From: Bacillota bacterium
GTDB taxonomy: Bacteria; Bacillota; Clostridia; Tissierellales; Peptoniphilaceae
DNA length: 16,645 nt
Reading direction: 5' to 3'
Assembly: GCA_023443025.1 (NCBI GenBank)
Contig: JAEZWM010000095.1
Span: 1 to 16,645, forward strand
Position numbers and translations under genes: made by a program
Notes under the pieces: model-generated
The model's input: the letters and a program-made list of their open reading frames with translations, nothing else
Database searches by the model: none
Told to the model about the DNA's origin: nothing
Part shown: one piece after another, positions 1-7,176 of the stretch
How the letters are laid out: each line of letters starts with the position of its first letter
Position numbering within the stretch: position 1 is the first letter of the stretch

Positions 1-2
1 AT

Positions 3-2231
3 GAAGGACATTACAAAGCAGAGTACTTTTTAAAAAATGAAACAGTGTTGGAAGAAATGACTTTCATCGTTGAAGGACGTGCTGATGGAGTAATTACCGA
101 GGATGATAATATTATTATAGACGAGAAAAAAAGTACTACTAGGGATTTGGGGACAATCGATGAAGATTTTAGTCAATTACATTGGGCTCAAGTTATGTGT
201 TATGCCTATTTTTATTCTTGTGAGCACAAATCTGAAAAACTTGACGTTCAGCTTTCTTATTATAACATTGAGGATGAACAGACAAAGAGGTTTAGAAAGT
301 CATATACTAAAGATGAACTATGGGAGTTTTATAAACATCTATTAACAGAGTATTTAGTATTCAGTAAGAAACTCGTTGAGTGGAGGAAACAAAGAGATGC
401 GTCTGTTTTAGGTCTTGAGTTTCCTTTCGATTCTTATAGAAAAGGTCAGCGGGAGATGGCAGTTTCTGTTTATCAGACAATTCTAGATTCTAATAATCTC
501 TTTATTGAAGCACCAACAGGAATAGGGAAGACTATGTCAGCAGTGTTTCCATCTGTGAAGGCGATAGGAGAGTCGATTTTAGATAAAATTTTTTATCTGA
601 CTGCTCGATCCACAACTAAGGTTGCTTGTAATAATGCAGTTAGCCTTCTAATAGAAGGCGGTTTACGGATTAAGGCTGTCACTTTTACTGCTAAAGATAA
701 ATCCTGTATCAATGATGAAGTCAAATGCAATCCTAAAGATTGTATTTACGCCAAGGGTCATTTTGACCGTGTTAATGAAGCTATAATTGACGTTCTTGAT
801 AATGAACAAATTATTGATTTTGAGACTATCAGAGAATACAGCTATAAGCATAGGGTATGTCCATTTGAACTACAGCTAGACCTTGGAATCTATTCAGATA
901 TTGTAATATGTGATTATAATTATGCATTTGACCCTAGAGTGTACTTAAGAAGATTTTTTGACAATCCTACCGATAAATTTTTGTTTCTTGTAGATGAAGC
1001 TCATAATCTAATTGATAGAGGAAGAGAGATGTTTTCCCAAGAGATAAAGTCTTCCGCTCTTCTTGAAATTCTAGAAGAGTTTACAGGCGAATACCTGCCT
1101 ATTAGAAAAGCAGTATCGAGGCTATTAAGCAAGATTGAAGGCTATAGACCGAAACTTGATGATCGAGGAAACTATATGCAGGTTGAGGAACCGGAAGATA
1201 TTTATTTTAGCATGAAGAACTTAACATCTAAAATGGATAGGTTTTTGGCTGAAGAGAAGCAGGCTGAGAATTACGAAAAAATCTTAAGTATGTATTTTGA
1301 AATGCAATCATACCTAAGGATCTCAGAACTTTATGATGAGTCTTTTAGAACTATATTTACTACGGATGAAGACGAGATGATAGTGTTTAAACTTCTATGC
1401 ATAGATACTTCCACACTATTTAAAGAGATACTTAAAAGAGCAAGATCATCCATATTTTTCTCAGCTACCTTAACACCTATGGACTTTTATGTTGAACTCC
1501 TTGGAGGGGATGATGATTCTTATAAATATCATCTGGAGTCTCCGTTTGAACAGGAACATCTATTTATCGGTGCAATGTCCACGATTTCAACAAAATACAA
1601 GGATAGGTCCAGATCAGTAGAGCAAATATCAGAAACCATTAGTAGATTCGTCAGGAAAAAGAGTGGGAATTATTTAATATTCTTCCCTTCATATGCCTAT
1701 ATGGACATGGTATATAGGGATTTTGTAAATAAAAACGAAGATCTTGATATTATTGCTCAGGATAGAAGCATGACTGAGGCGGATAGGGATGAATTTATAG
1801 CGCAGTTTGATAATGTGGAAGCAAGAATTGGATTTGCGGTGCTGGGTGGAGTTTTCGCAGAAGGCATTGATTTAACAGGCGATAAGTTAATAGGTTCGAT
1901 AATAGTTTCAGTAGGTTTACCGGGGATAGGCTTTGAAAGGGATGTTATAAAAGAATTTTTCAACGATACAAAAGGTATGGGTTTTGAATACGCGTATCAA
2001 TACCCTGGAATGAACAAAGTTTTACAAGCCGCAGGCAGAGTTATAAGAACAGAAGACGATAGAGGTGCAGTAATTCTTATAGATGATAGATTTACAAAAA
2101 AATACTACAGAAAATTAATGCCTAAGCATTGGTCACATATTATTAATTATTATGATTTAGATACCCTTGAAGAAAATTTGAAATACTTTTGGGAAACTTA
2201 CAAGTTAGAGGAAAAGAAACAGAAGCTTTAA
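3..2231 (+). CDS. PD-(D/E)XK nuclease-helicase fusion, Rad3/XPD/DinG-type superfamily 2 helicase, 5'-truncated
   Basis: This is an ATP-dependent DNA helicase with an N-terminal nuclease-like domain, presumably acting in DNA repair. The frame is open to the window edge, so the start lies upstream; the GTG at 45 is not a convincing start because nuclease-like sequence is already running through it. Numbering from the codon at 45: residues 11-29 contain GRADGVI and IDEKKS, which fit the D...ExK core of a PD-(D/E)XK fold. A Q-motif-like FPFDSYRKGQ is at 126-135, Walker A APTGIGKT at 156-163, DEAH at 317-320, SAT at 473-475, motif V GGVFAEGID at 601-609 and motif VI QAAGRVIR at 661-668. Cysteines 221, 228, 233 and 272 sit between Walker A and DEAH, where XPD/DinG helicases hold a 4Fe-4S cluster. 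The stop is followed within 5 bases by repeat module M1, and I see no separate terminator. The family call is firm; the exact DNA substrate is unknown. Confidence 0.9.
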   Translation, partial: EGHYKAEYFLKNETVLEEMTFIVEGRADGVITEDDNIIIDEKKSTTRDLGTIDEDFSQLHWAQVMCYAYFYSCEHKSEKLDVQLSYYNIEDEQTKRFRKSYTKDELWEFYKHLLTEYLVFSKKLVEWRKQRDASVLGLEFPFDSYRKGQREMAVSVYQTILDSNNLFIEAPTGIGKTMSAVFPSVKAIGESILDKIFYLTARSTTKVACNNAVSLLIEGGLRIKAVTFTAKDKSCINDEVKCNPKDCIYAKGHFDRVNEAIIDVLDNEQIIDFETIREYSYKHRVCPFELQLDLGIYSDIVICDYNYAFDPRVYLRRFFDNPTDKFLFLVDEAHNLIDRGREMFSQEIKSSALLEILEEFTGEYLPIRKAVSRLLSKIEGYRPKLDDRGNYMQVEEPEDIYFSMKNLTSKMDRFLAEEKQAENYEKILSMYFEMQSYLRISELYDESFRTIFTTDEDEMIVFKLLCIDTSTLFKEILKRARSSIFFSATLTPMDFYVELLGGDDDSYKYHLESPFEQEHLFIGAMSTISTKYKDRSRSVEQISETISRFVRKKSGNYLIFFPSYAYMDMVYRDFVNKNEDLDIIAQDRSMTEADRDEFIAQFDNVEARIGFAVLGGVFAEGIDLTGDKLIGSIIVSVGLPGIGFERDVIKEFFNDTKGMGFEYAYQYPGMNKVLQAAGRVIRTEDDRGAVILIDDRFTKKYYRKLMPKHWSHIINYYDLDTLEENLKYFWETYKLEEKKQKL

Positions 2232-2235
2232 AAAA

Positions 2236-2331
2236 GGCTCCTATAAGTTGCAATTTTGTTAAATGATTCGAACCTTTAGGTTCTAACATTTAACGGGCGA
2301 TGCAGGCAATTGCTAATACAGCTTTTTATAT
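2236..2331 (+). repeat. Repeat module M1, copy A (nested hairpin)
   Basis: First module of the intergenic repeat family, starting 5 bases after the helicase stop. Three nested helices can form: outer GCAATT 2250-2255 with AATTGC 2308-2313, middle GTTAAAT 2258-2264 with ATTTAAC 2288-2294, and inner GAACC 2270-2274 with GGTTC 2279-2283 around a TTTA loop. It ends in GCTTTTTAT. Related copies lie at 6845-6940 and 15952-16012. Because it follows the helicase gene directly, it may also shape that transcript's 3' end, which is inference. Confidence 0.8.
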
Positions 2332-2398
2332 AAAAACCAAAAGAGAAAGGAATGGAAGTGAGGGCACTTCCGCTACAGTTTAGATGTGAGATATGAGA
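2332..2398 (+). repeat. Repeat module M2, copy A (GGAAGTG hairpin)
   Basis: A perfect 7-bp hairpin, GGAAGTG 2354-2360 with CACTTCC 2365-2371 around loop AGGG. It is preceded by an A-rich stretch shared with 7180-7200 and 16010-16030. The 3' flank 2372-2398 reappears reverse-complemented at about 6967-7013. Copies of the hairpin lie at 7205 and 16036 in this orientation and at 7015 and 16224 in the inverse orientation. Confidence 0.75.
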
Positions 2399-2435
2399 GG
2401 TTAGATCACTGTGCTTTAATGCTGTTTATGTAATA

Positions 2436-2545
2436 AACGACAAAAAACTTGTCGTGTTATTAGTAGGGGAGAACTCCGTTTCTCCCTTACTTTAAATCCC
2501 CTAAATCACGCATATTCTATCAAATTAAAACTAATCTTAAATTAT
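2436..2545 (+). repeat. Repeat module M3, copy A (two adjacent hairpins)
   Basis: First hairpin: ACGACAA 2437-2443 with TTGTCGT 2449-2455. Second hairpin: GTAGGGGAGAA 2463-2473 with TTCTCCCTTAC 2480-2490, 11 pairs including one G-U, loop CTCCGT. A conserved tail follows, running through CACGCATATTCTATCAA. Copies lie at 6586-6690 and 16080-16190, with the hairpin kept and the loop changed each time. Confidence 0.8.
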
Positions 2546-2845
2546 CTAAATTGATTTAATATTAATTGCACTACATTATAAAAAACGGAAATCGTAGATT
2601 TCCCACGAAACTCACAACCCACTACTCACACCGCCAAAAATAGTATCTTTAGTATGCCTGACCCGTTTTTGGGTTTTTACGTTGCATTTGCAACGTAATT
2701 TTAAAACTCGGATATTTTATATAAAAAATAAATGATAATAGGATTCGATTATGGGTAATTATGATAGTAGTTCATATCATCATAACAAACGGTTAAATTG
2801 GTTTGACTCAATAGAACAAAAATAAAACATCTAGTGTCTCAAGCA
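2546..2845. other. Non-coding AT-rich stretch between repeat cluster A and the ABC operon promoter
   Basis: No credible ORF. It holds several inverted repeats: GGAAATC 2587-2593 with GATTTCC 2597-2603 (see the separate minus-strand terminator entry), ACCC 2661-2664 with GGGT 2671-2674, a 9-bp palindrome TTACGTTGC 2677-2685 with GCAACGTAA 2690-2698, and ATGATA 2761-2766 with TATCAT 2775-2780. The last two lie about 80-170 bases upstream of the exporter promoter and could be regulator sites or remnants of further repeat modules. Nothing links them to a particular protein. Confidence 0.5.
2577..2604 (-). terminator. Candidate minus-strand intrinsic terminator
   Basis: Read on the minus strand, a 7-bp stem (GGAAATC with GATTTCC, 3-base loop) is followed by GTTTTTTAT, the layout of an intrinsic terminator. 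On the + strand the same hairpin has no T-run after it. No minus-strand gene is visible to its right, so it is either a relic, part of a repeat, or the end of an antisense or small RNA. Confidence 0.4.
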
Positions 2846-2874
2846 TTGACAATTCGTTAAGTAATTGTTAAGAT
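2846..2874 (+). promoter_or_regulatory. Sigma-A-like promoter of the leader-ABC exporter operon
   Basis: A perfect TTGACA -35 at 2846-2851 is 17 bases from TAAGAT at 2869-2874 (4 of 6 matches to TATAAT). A second overlapping possibility uses TATACT at 2880-2885 with TTAAGT at 2857-2862, also spaced by 17. The first would start RNA near 2881, just ahead of the leader ribosome binding site. Confidence 0.7.
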
Positions 2875-2891
2875 AAACTTATACTATAGAA

Positions 2892-2988
2892 AGGGGGTAT
2901 GTGAAATGACTAACTTAATTATTAAATTCAAAAAAATCAATACCTCCTCAATTCAAATAATTTAATCGGAGTTGAGGGATTTATCCCT
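2892..2988 (+). promoter_or_regulatory. Mutually exclusive RNA stems over the leader ORF (attenuator region)
   Basis: Stem 1:2 pairs AGGGGGTAT 2892-2900 with ATACCTCCT 2940-2948 (9 pairs, one G-U) and would hide the leader ribosome binding site. Stem 2:3 pairs 2945-2954 with 2969-2978 (10 pairs, two G-U, including CCTCAA with TTGAGG) and shares bases with 1:2, so both cannot form. A third small hairpin, GGGA 2976-2979 with TCCC 2984-2987, competes with 2:3. The CCTCA of segment 2 is also complementary to TGAGG at 3036-3040, the exporter gene's own ribosome binding site. These pairings are seen in the sequence; their regulatory use is inference. Confidence 0.6.
2906..2965 (+). CDS. 19-residue leader peptide upstream of the ABC exporter genes
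   Basis: A 20-codon ORF including the stop reads MTNLIIKFKKINTSSIQII. It has a strong ribosome binding site, AGGGGG at 2892-2897, 8 bases before the ATG. It starts about 25 bases after the predicted transcription start and ends 30 bases before an intrinsic terminator that precedes the exporter genes. Size, position and good translation signals are those of a regulatory leader peptide. The nearest known parallel is bmrB ahead of bmrCD in Bacillus subtilis, where translation of a leader controls transcription attenuation of a drug exporter; I claim similarity of layout, not of sequence. No amino-acid run points to an amino-acid-biosynthesis type of attenuation. The peptide is mildly basic (three Lys, no acidic residue). 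Confidence 0.65.
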   Translation: MTNLIIKFKKINTSSIQII

Positions 2989-2995
2989 TTAGCAG

Positions 2996-3023
2996 AACAC
3001 ACCCTGCACTGGGTGTGTTTTTT
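2996..3023 (+). terminator. Intrinsic terminator between leader ORF and first ABC gene (attenuator)
   Basis: AACACACCC 2996-3004 pairs perfectly with GGGTGTGTT 3011-3019 around loop TGCACT, and the 3' arm runs into six T residues at 3018-3023. It lies after the leader ORF and only 21 bases before the exporter start codon, so full-length transcription of the operon requires readthrough. That placement is the main evidence for attenuation. Confidence 0.85.
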
Positions 3024-3044
3024 GGTGTGTAATAGTGAGGTTTT

Positions 3045-4781
3045 ATGTTTAAAATTTTTGGAAAAATGAGATGGTTTATAAAAACCTACAAAAAAGAATA
3101 TTTTATAGGAATGTTTCTTATCCTCATAAATTATGTACTTGTCATCATTCCACCGTGGATGTTGGGATTTACTGCGGATAAGATTTTAAAAGAAGAACTG
3201 ACAAAAGAAGGTCTTTTTAAGTATGTGTTTTTTCTAATAAGTGTAATTATTGCACTTTATATCTGTAGTTATTTCTGGGGATATCTGATTTTTAAAGGAT
3301 CGGATAATATCGGTAGAGCAGCTAGAAGAAATATTGTTAATAAGCTTTTAGGCCAAACACCGTCGTTTTATGAATTAAATAGCACGGGATCTCTAATGGG
3401 AAAAGCTACTAACGACGTTAGATCACTTCAGGATTTTGGCGGTTATGGAATGATGGCACTTCTAGATTCTACTGTTTATCCTATAGCGCTGATCATTATA
3501 ATGGTAGCTACTGTTTCTTGGAAGCTTACTTTAGTGGCCATTCTTCCTCTCCCGCTTGTCGTTGTTACCAGCCGTTTCATTGGAAATAAACTGTACGAAG
3601 TATTCGATAGAGTCCAACAGGCATTTGATGGAATGAATGAGGCAGTGCTTGAGAATGTGTCCGGCGTGAGGGTTATAAGGGCTTTTGTTAGGGAATCCAG
3701 TGAAGAAAAGAGATTTTCAGAAAAAGCTTCGCATCTTTACAAAACGAATATGGAGCAGGTTAAATGGGTGGCTTTCTTTCCATTAATAGGTAGGATATTC
3801 CCCGGGTTTAGTTATGTAATCACTTTTGCATATGGCGCTTATCTCATAAAAACCGGGGATATAAGCTTAGGTAATCTGATTTCATTTACCGTGTATTTAA
3901 ATATGATTACCTGGCCTATGTTTGCACTCGGTGACTTTATAAATGTATCCGAGCAAGCTTCTGCTTCTATGGACAGGATTCAAGAGCTCTTAGACTATAA
4001 TGAAGACATGGTGGATAAAAAAGATGCTGTGATGTATAACGGAGACGGGGATATTGTATTTAAAGATTTTAGTTTTAAATATCCGGGCTCTAAAGAACTG
4101 AACCTAAATGGAATAAATCTTGAAATTAAAAACGGTAATACACTTGGAGTTGTGGGGAAGATTGGAAGTGGAAAGACAACTCTTCTTAAGCAGCTATTAA
4201 GGTTTTATCCTGTCGAAGAAAATACTTTGTTTATGGGCGGCGTACCCGTTGAGAATCTGATTACTAAATCTATTCGAGATAGAATTGGCTATGTACCACA
4301 ACAGCATATTTTATTTTCAAAGACAGTTAAGGAAAATATAGAGCTTGGGAAGGATGATGAATCTAATAATCTTGTAATAGAGGCCGTGGAAGCTGCTGAC
4401 TTTAAAAAGGATTTAGAACTTCTACCGGATGGATTGGATACAATGGTCGGTGAAAAGGGAGTTGCTCTTTCAGGAGGTCAAAAACAAAGACTTTCAATTT
4501 CTAGAGCACTAATAAAAGATCCTGAGATTCTGATTATGGATGACTCTCTTTCAGCAGTTGATGCTAGCACTGAAGAGACTATAATTGAGAATATTAAGAA
4601 GGACAGAGTAGGTAAGACAACGATCATAGCAGCTCATAGACTCTCAGGCATAATGCATGCCGATGAGATAATCGTATTAGACAATGGAAGAATAGTACAA
4701 AGAGGTACACATAATGAGCTTGTAACTCAGGGTGGTTGGTACCATGAACAATTTACAATTCAGCAGCTGGAGGATAAATAA
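3045..4781 (+). CDS. Heterodimeric ABC exporter subunit, BmrC-like, degenerate Walker B
   Basis: Half-size ABC exporter, membrane domain then ATPase, which should pair with the next gene product to export drugs or lipophilic compounds. Six hydrophobic segments fall at roughly 20-40, 58-82, 138-158, 160-180, 245-268 and 276-298. The nucleotide-binding domain has Walker A GKIGSGKT 371-378, Q-loop Q419, signature LSGGQ 475-479, Walker B ILIMDD 495-500 and H-loop H531. The usual catalytic glutamate after Walker B is aspartate (D500), while the signature is canonical. This is the non-catalytic-site subunit pattern of BmrC and TM287. The 578-residue length is normal. The start ATG has AGTGAGG at 3034-3040, a short spacing of 4. 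It lies behind the leader and terminator and overlaps the next gene by one base. Substrate cannot be told from sequence; multidrug is an inference from family and leader. Confidence 0.9.
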   Translation: MFKIFGKMRWFIKTYKKEYFIGMFLILINYVLVIIPPWMLGFTADKILKEELTKEGLFKYVFFLISVIIALYICSYFWGYLIFKGSDNIGRAARRNIVNKLLGQTPSFYELNSTGSLMGKATNDVRSLQDFGGYGMMALLDSTVYPIALIIIMVATVSWKLTLVAILPLPLVVVTSRFIGNKLYEVFDRVQQAFDGMNEAVLENVSGVRVIRAFVRESSEEKRFSEKASHLYKTNMEQVKWVAFFPLIGRIFPGFSYVITFAYGAYLIKTGDISLGNLISFTVYLNMITWPMFALGDFINVSEQASASMDRIQELLDYNEDMVDKKDAVMYNGDGDIVFKDFSFKYPGSKELNLNGINLEIKNGNTLGVVGKIGSGKTTLLKQLLRFYPVEENTLFMGGVPVENLITKSIRDRIGYVPQQHILFSKTVKENIELGKDDESNNLVIEAVEAADFKKDLELLPDGLDTMVGEKGVALSGGQKQRLSISRALIKDPEILIMDDSLSAVDASTEETIIENIKKDRVGKTTIIAAHRLSGIMHADEIIVLDNGRIVQRGTHNELVTQGGWYHEQFTIQQLEDK

Positions 4782-6538
4782 TGGAAAATACCACTTATCA
4801 AAAGAAATTTAGAACAGCTAAGCTGATTGACTATACAAAGAAAACTTGGCGTACTCTTGCAATGGGAATGATACTCTCCGCACTTGCAGTGGTGACCGAT
4901 TTGGCAGGACCTTATATAATTGGACAAATTCTTGATGGTGAGTTAGTAGAAGGTGTTGGACCGAGGGATGTAAAGTATTATGTAATTCTGCTATCGGTCT
5001 TTCTGGTATCTGTACTTCTAGCATCTACATTTAGATATCTAAATGTCTATTATTTCAATAAAACTGCAAATAAAGTTGCAATGTTTATGCAAGAGGATGT
5101 TTTTAGACATGTTCAAAAGATGCCTATACCATTTTTTGATAAACTACCTGCAGGGAAGGTCGTATCGAGAATTACAAATGATACAAAGGATGTGCGGGTG
5201 TTGTTTCAAGTAGTTCTTTCGCAGCTTACTACAGCTTTTGTATATGCAACAGGGATATTTATAAGTCTTGCACTTATAGATTATAAACTTGCACTGATGG
5301 CACTCGTTCCAATGCCTCTGGTTTGGGTAGTTTTTGTCGATTTTAAAAATAAATCAAAGAAATACAACTATGCATACAGAAGACATTTAAGTGATTTAAA
5401 CGCCAATCTAAACGAAAACATTCAAGGTATGGAGATAATCCATGCATTTAATAGAGAAGATAGGATTTACGAAGAATTTGATGAAGTAAATAACAAAGTC
5501 TATAGAGAAGGACTAAACTTTACAAAACTATTCGCTTACTCCGGATTCAATGCCATGGGAACGCTTCAATTCTTAAGTATGGTTGGGGCACTATTATTCT
5601 TTGGTTATGGAGCTATTACCAAAGCATATCCTGTTACGATAGGGATGCTTTATATATTCATAGACTACATGACAAAGATATTCGATCATCTTACAAATGT
5701 AGTATTGAGAGTTGGAGAGCTTGAAAAAGCCAGAGGAGCAGCTGACCATGTTTTTGAACTACTTCATATGAAGGCTATTGACTATGGAGAAAAAGAAATT
5801 GAAGAAGTAGCAGGAGATGTTGAGTATGTGGATGTATCCTTTGCATATAATGATGAAGACTATGTACTTTCGAATGTTAGTTTTAAAGTTCAAGAAGGCC
5901 AGTCTGCTGCATTTGTAGGACATACGGGTTCAGGTAAAAGTACAATAATGAACTTACTGCTCGGCTACTATAAACCCCAACACGGGGAAATAACCGTCGA
6001 TGGAGTAGATATTAACAGTACTGACTTAAGAGATTTAAGAACTCATATGTCGATAGTACTTCAGGATCCTTATCTTTTTGCAGGAGATATAAAGTCTAAC
6101 ATTACGCTTTTTGACGATAGTATTTCTGATGAGGAAGCTGAAGAAGCCTTAATAGAAGTCGGTGGAGCAAATCTTTTAAGTAAGCTAAAAGATGGTATAA
6201 AGACTGAAGTAAAGGAAAAAGGAAGTACCTTTTCAGCAGGGGAAAGGCAGCTAATTTCCTTTGCAAGAGCCCTCGTTAGAGATCCAAAGATACTGGTACT
6301 GGATGAAGCAACATCAAATATAGACTCAGAAACAGAGGTATTCATTCAGCACGGAATCGACAGACTAAAAGAAGGACGAACAACTTTTATTATTGCACAC
6401 AGACTCTCTACAATTAGACATGTCGATACAATTTATGTTCTAGACAAAGGAAGAATAGTTGAGGCAGGTTCCCATGATGAACTAATAGAACATGATGGAA
6501 TTTACAAAAAAATGTACCTAGCTCAGTCTATGAAATAG
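4781..6538 (+). CDS. Heterodimeric ABC exporter subunit, BmrD-like, catalytic Walker B with altered signature
   Basis: Partner of the preceding subunit, again membrane domain plus ATPase. Hydrophobic segments lie at about 25-50, 66-88, 145-165, 168-188, 253-277 and 285-305. The ATPase has Walker A GHTGSGKST 380-388, Q428, signature FSAGERQ 484-490 in place of LSGGQ, Walker B ILVLDE 504-509 with catalytic E509, and H540. Together the two proteins would form one competent ATP site (this Walker A/B with the partner's LSGGQ) and one degenerate site. The start ATG shares its first base with the stop of the upstream gene (TAATG) and has GGAGG at 4769-4773, so the two are translationally coupled. 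At 585 residues it is shorter than B. subtilis BmrD, so it may equally belong to another heterodimeric branch. A terminator follows 17 bases after the stop. Confidence 0.9.
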   Translation: MENTTYQKKFRTAKLIDYTKKTWRTLAMGMILSALAVVTDLAGPYIIGQILDGELVEGVGPRDVKYYVILLSVFLVSVLLASTFRYLNVYYFNKTANKVAMFMQEDVFRHVQKMPIPFFDKLPAGKVVSRITNDTKDVRVLFQVVLSQLTTAFVYATGIFISLALIDYKLALMALVPMPLVWVVFVDFKNKSKKYNYAYRRHLSDLNANLNENIQGMEIIHAFNREDRIYEEFDEVNNKVYREGLNFTKLFAYSGFNAMGTLQFLSMVGALLFFGYGAITKAYPVTIGMLYIFIDYMTKIFDHLTNVVLRVGELEKARGAADHVFELLHMKAIDYGEKEIEEVAGDVEYVDVSFAYNDEDYVLSNVSFKVQEGQSAAFVGHTGSGKSTIMNLLLGYYKPQHGEITVDGVDINSTDLRDLRTHMSIVLQDPYLFAGDIKSNITLFDDSISDEEAEEALIEVGGANLLSKLKDGIKTEVKEKGSTFSAGERQLISFARALVRDPKILVLDEATSNIDSETEVFIQHGIDRLKEGRTTFIIAHRLSTIRHVDTIYVLDKGRIVEAGSHDELIEHDGIYKKMYLAQSMK

Positions 6539-6555
6539 GGAATAATGATAAAACG

Positions 6556-6580
6556 AAAAATGCCGTTCGCGGCATTTTTT
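6556..6580 (+). terminator. Intrinsic terminator of the ABC exporter operon
   Basis: TGCCG 6561-6565 pairs with CGGCA 6570-6574 around a TTCG loop. An A-run on the 5' side matches the T-run 6575-6580 on the 3' side, extending the stem. Repeat module M3 copy B begins directly after it. Confidence 0.9.
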
Positions 6581-6585
6581 GTTTT

Positions 6586-6690
6586 AACAACAAGTAACTT
6601 GTCGTGTTAGATGCAGGGGAGAACTGTGATTCTCCTTTACTTTGAATCTCCAAAACCACGCACATTCTACCAAATTATTGCTAATCTTAA
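6586..6690 (+). repeat. Repeat module M3, copy B
   Basis: First hairpin ACAACAA 6587-6593 with TTGTCGT 6599-6605, one mismatch. Second hairpin 6613-6623 with 6630-6640, loop CTGTGA, one mismatch at the second pair; two positions that are G-C or G-U in copy A are G-U here. The conserved tail carries CCACGCACATTCTACCAAA. The module starts right after the ABC operon terminator. Confidence 0.8.
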
Positions 6691-6844
6691 ATTGATTATA
6701 TTGATTTTCAATCTTATGAAATACTGGTAGAGTAAGGTCTCTTAAGTATTGGATTGCATTATGTGTTAGGATAGTTGGAGATGAGTAAAAAATAAAAGAG
6801 AAAGGATAAAAAACTAAAAATAAAATATTAAAGACAAAAGAAGA
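6691..6844. other. AT-rich spacer between repeat modules M3 and M1 of cluster B
   Basis: No gene or clear hairpin seen. The 3' half (6785-6840) is almost purely A with scattered G and T. A 131-codon reverse frame crosses it, but that frame is judged spurious. Confidence 0.4.
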
Positions 6845-6940
6845 GCTCCGAACAAGTTGCAATTTGGTTAAATTATTCGAACTTTCGGTTCTCTTATTTA
6901 ACTGGCGGTGCAGTATGGGATTGCCGCTACAGCTTTTTAT
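6845..6940 (+). repeat. Repeat module M1, copy B
   Basis: Same architecture as copy A: outer GCAATT 6859-6864 with GATTGC 6919-6924 (last pair T-G), middle GTTAAAT 6867-6873 with ATTTAAC 6896-6902, inner GAAC 6879-6882 with GTTC 6888-6891. Interior and loop sequences differ from copy A while the arms are kept. It ends in GCTTTTTAT at 6932-6940, the point where block Q begins. Confidence 0.8.
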
Positions 6941-7173
6941 GTCTTGGTTGTACAAGATTTCTTTCCAAATGTCTAACATCTAACCGCATATTTCTCATCT
7001 CTAAACTTGTAGCTGAAGTGCCACGCTTCCAATTACATTAGCTATAAATTAAACTACGACAAACTAATTAAACCTTATTATAAATTACCTAAAATAAAAA
7101 GGTAGTTTACGATTCAAAGCTTTAAGCATCTCTCATAAACAAGGAGTAGTGGAATTCTCCCCTACAAAAAGAC
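6941..7173. mobile_element. Block Q: about 233-bp MITE-like segment interrupting the M1-M2 junction
   Basis: In cluster A, GCTTTTTAT is followed at once by ATAAAAAC and M2. In cluster B these two sequences are separated by this block. Its ends are imperfect inverted repeats (GTCTTGGTTGT at 6941-6951; reverse complement of the right end reads GTCTTTTTGT), and the flanks TTTTAT and TTTAAT could be a 6-bp target duplication with one change. Inside are an inverse M2 hairpin (GAAGTG 7015-7020 with CGCTTC 7024-7029), an M4 hairpin (7105-7140) and an inverse M3 remnant (7147-7165). It encodes no protein. A related block is in cluster C without clear ends, and cluster C shows a similar A-rich sequence past the block, so the insertion reading is a hypothesis. 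Confidence 0.5.
7105..7140 (+). repeat. Repeat module M4, copy B
   Basis: GTTTACGA 7105-7112 pairs with TCATAAAC 7133-7140 with one mismatch. It corresponds to the stronger copy at 16316-16351. The inner helix of that copy is not preserved here. Confidence 0.6.
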
Positions 7174-7176
7174 TTT

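Noticed and set aside
45..2231. GTG at 45 as the true start of the helicase
   Set aside because: The frame is open upstream to base 3 and the nuclease-like domain is incomplete at residue 1, so the gene is cut by the window edge.
2236..2545. CRISPR array or tRNA/rRNA gene in the repeat clusters
   Set aside because: Modules differ in length and order, with no regular repeat-spacer period. No cloverleaf or rRNA-like sequence was recognised anywhere in the window.
2661..2678. ACCC-GTTTTT-GGGT followed by T-run as a + strand terminator
   Set aside because: Only four pairs and no gene end within 400 bases upstream; too weak to call.
2906..2965. Amino-acid biosynthesis type leader (His, Trp, Leu or similar)
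   Set aside because: The peptide has no run of one amino acid (scattered Ile and Lys only), and the downstream genes are an exporter, not a biosynthetic operon.
6584..6979. 131-codon reverse-strand ORF in intergenic cluster B
   Set aside because: It runs through repeat modules M3 and M1, has no Shine-Dalgarno sequence, and its frame is not kept in the other repeat copies. It is an AT-rich open frame by chance.
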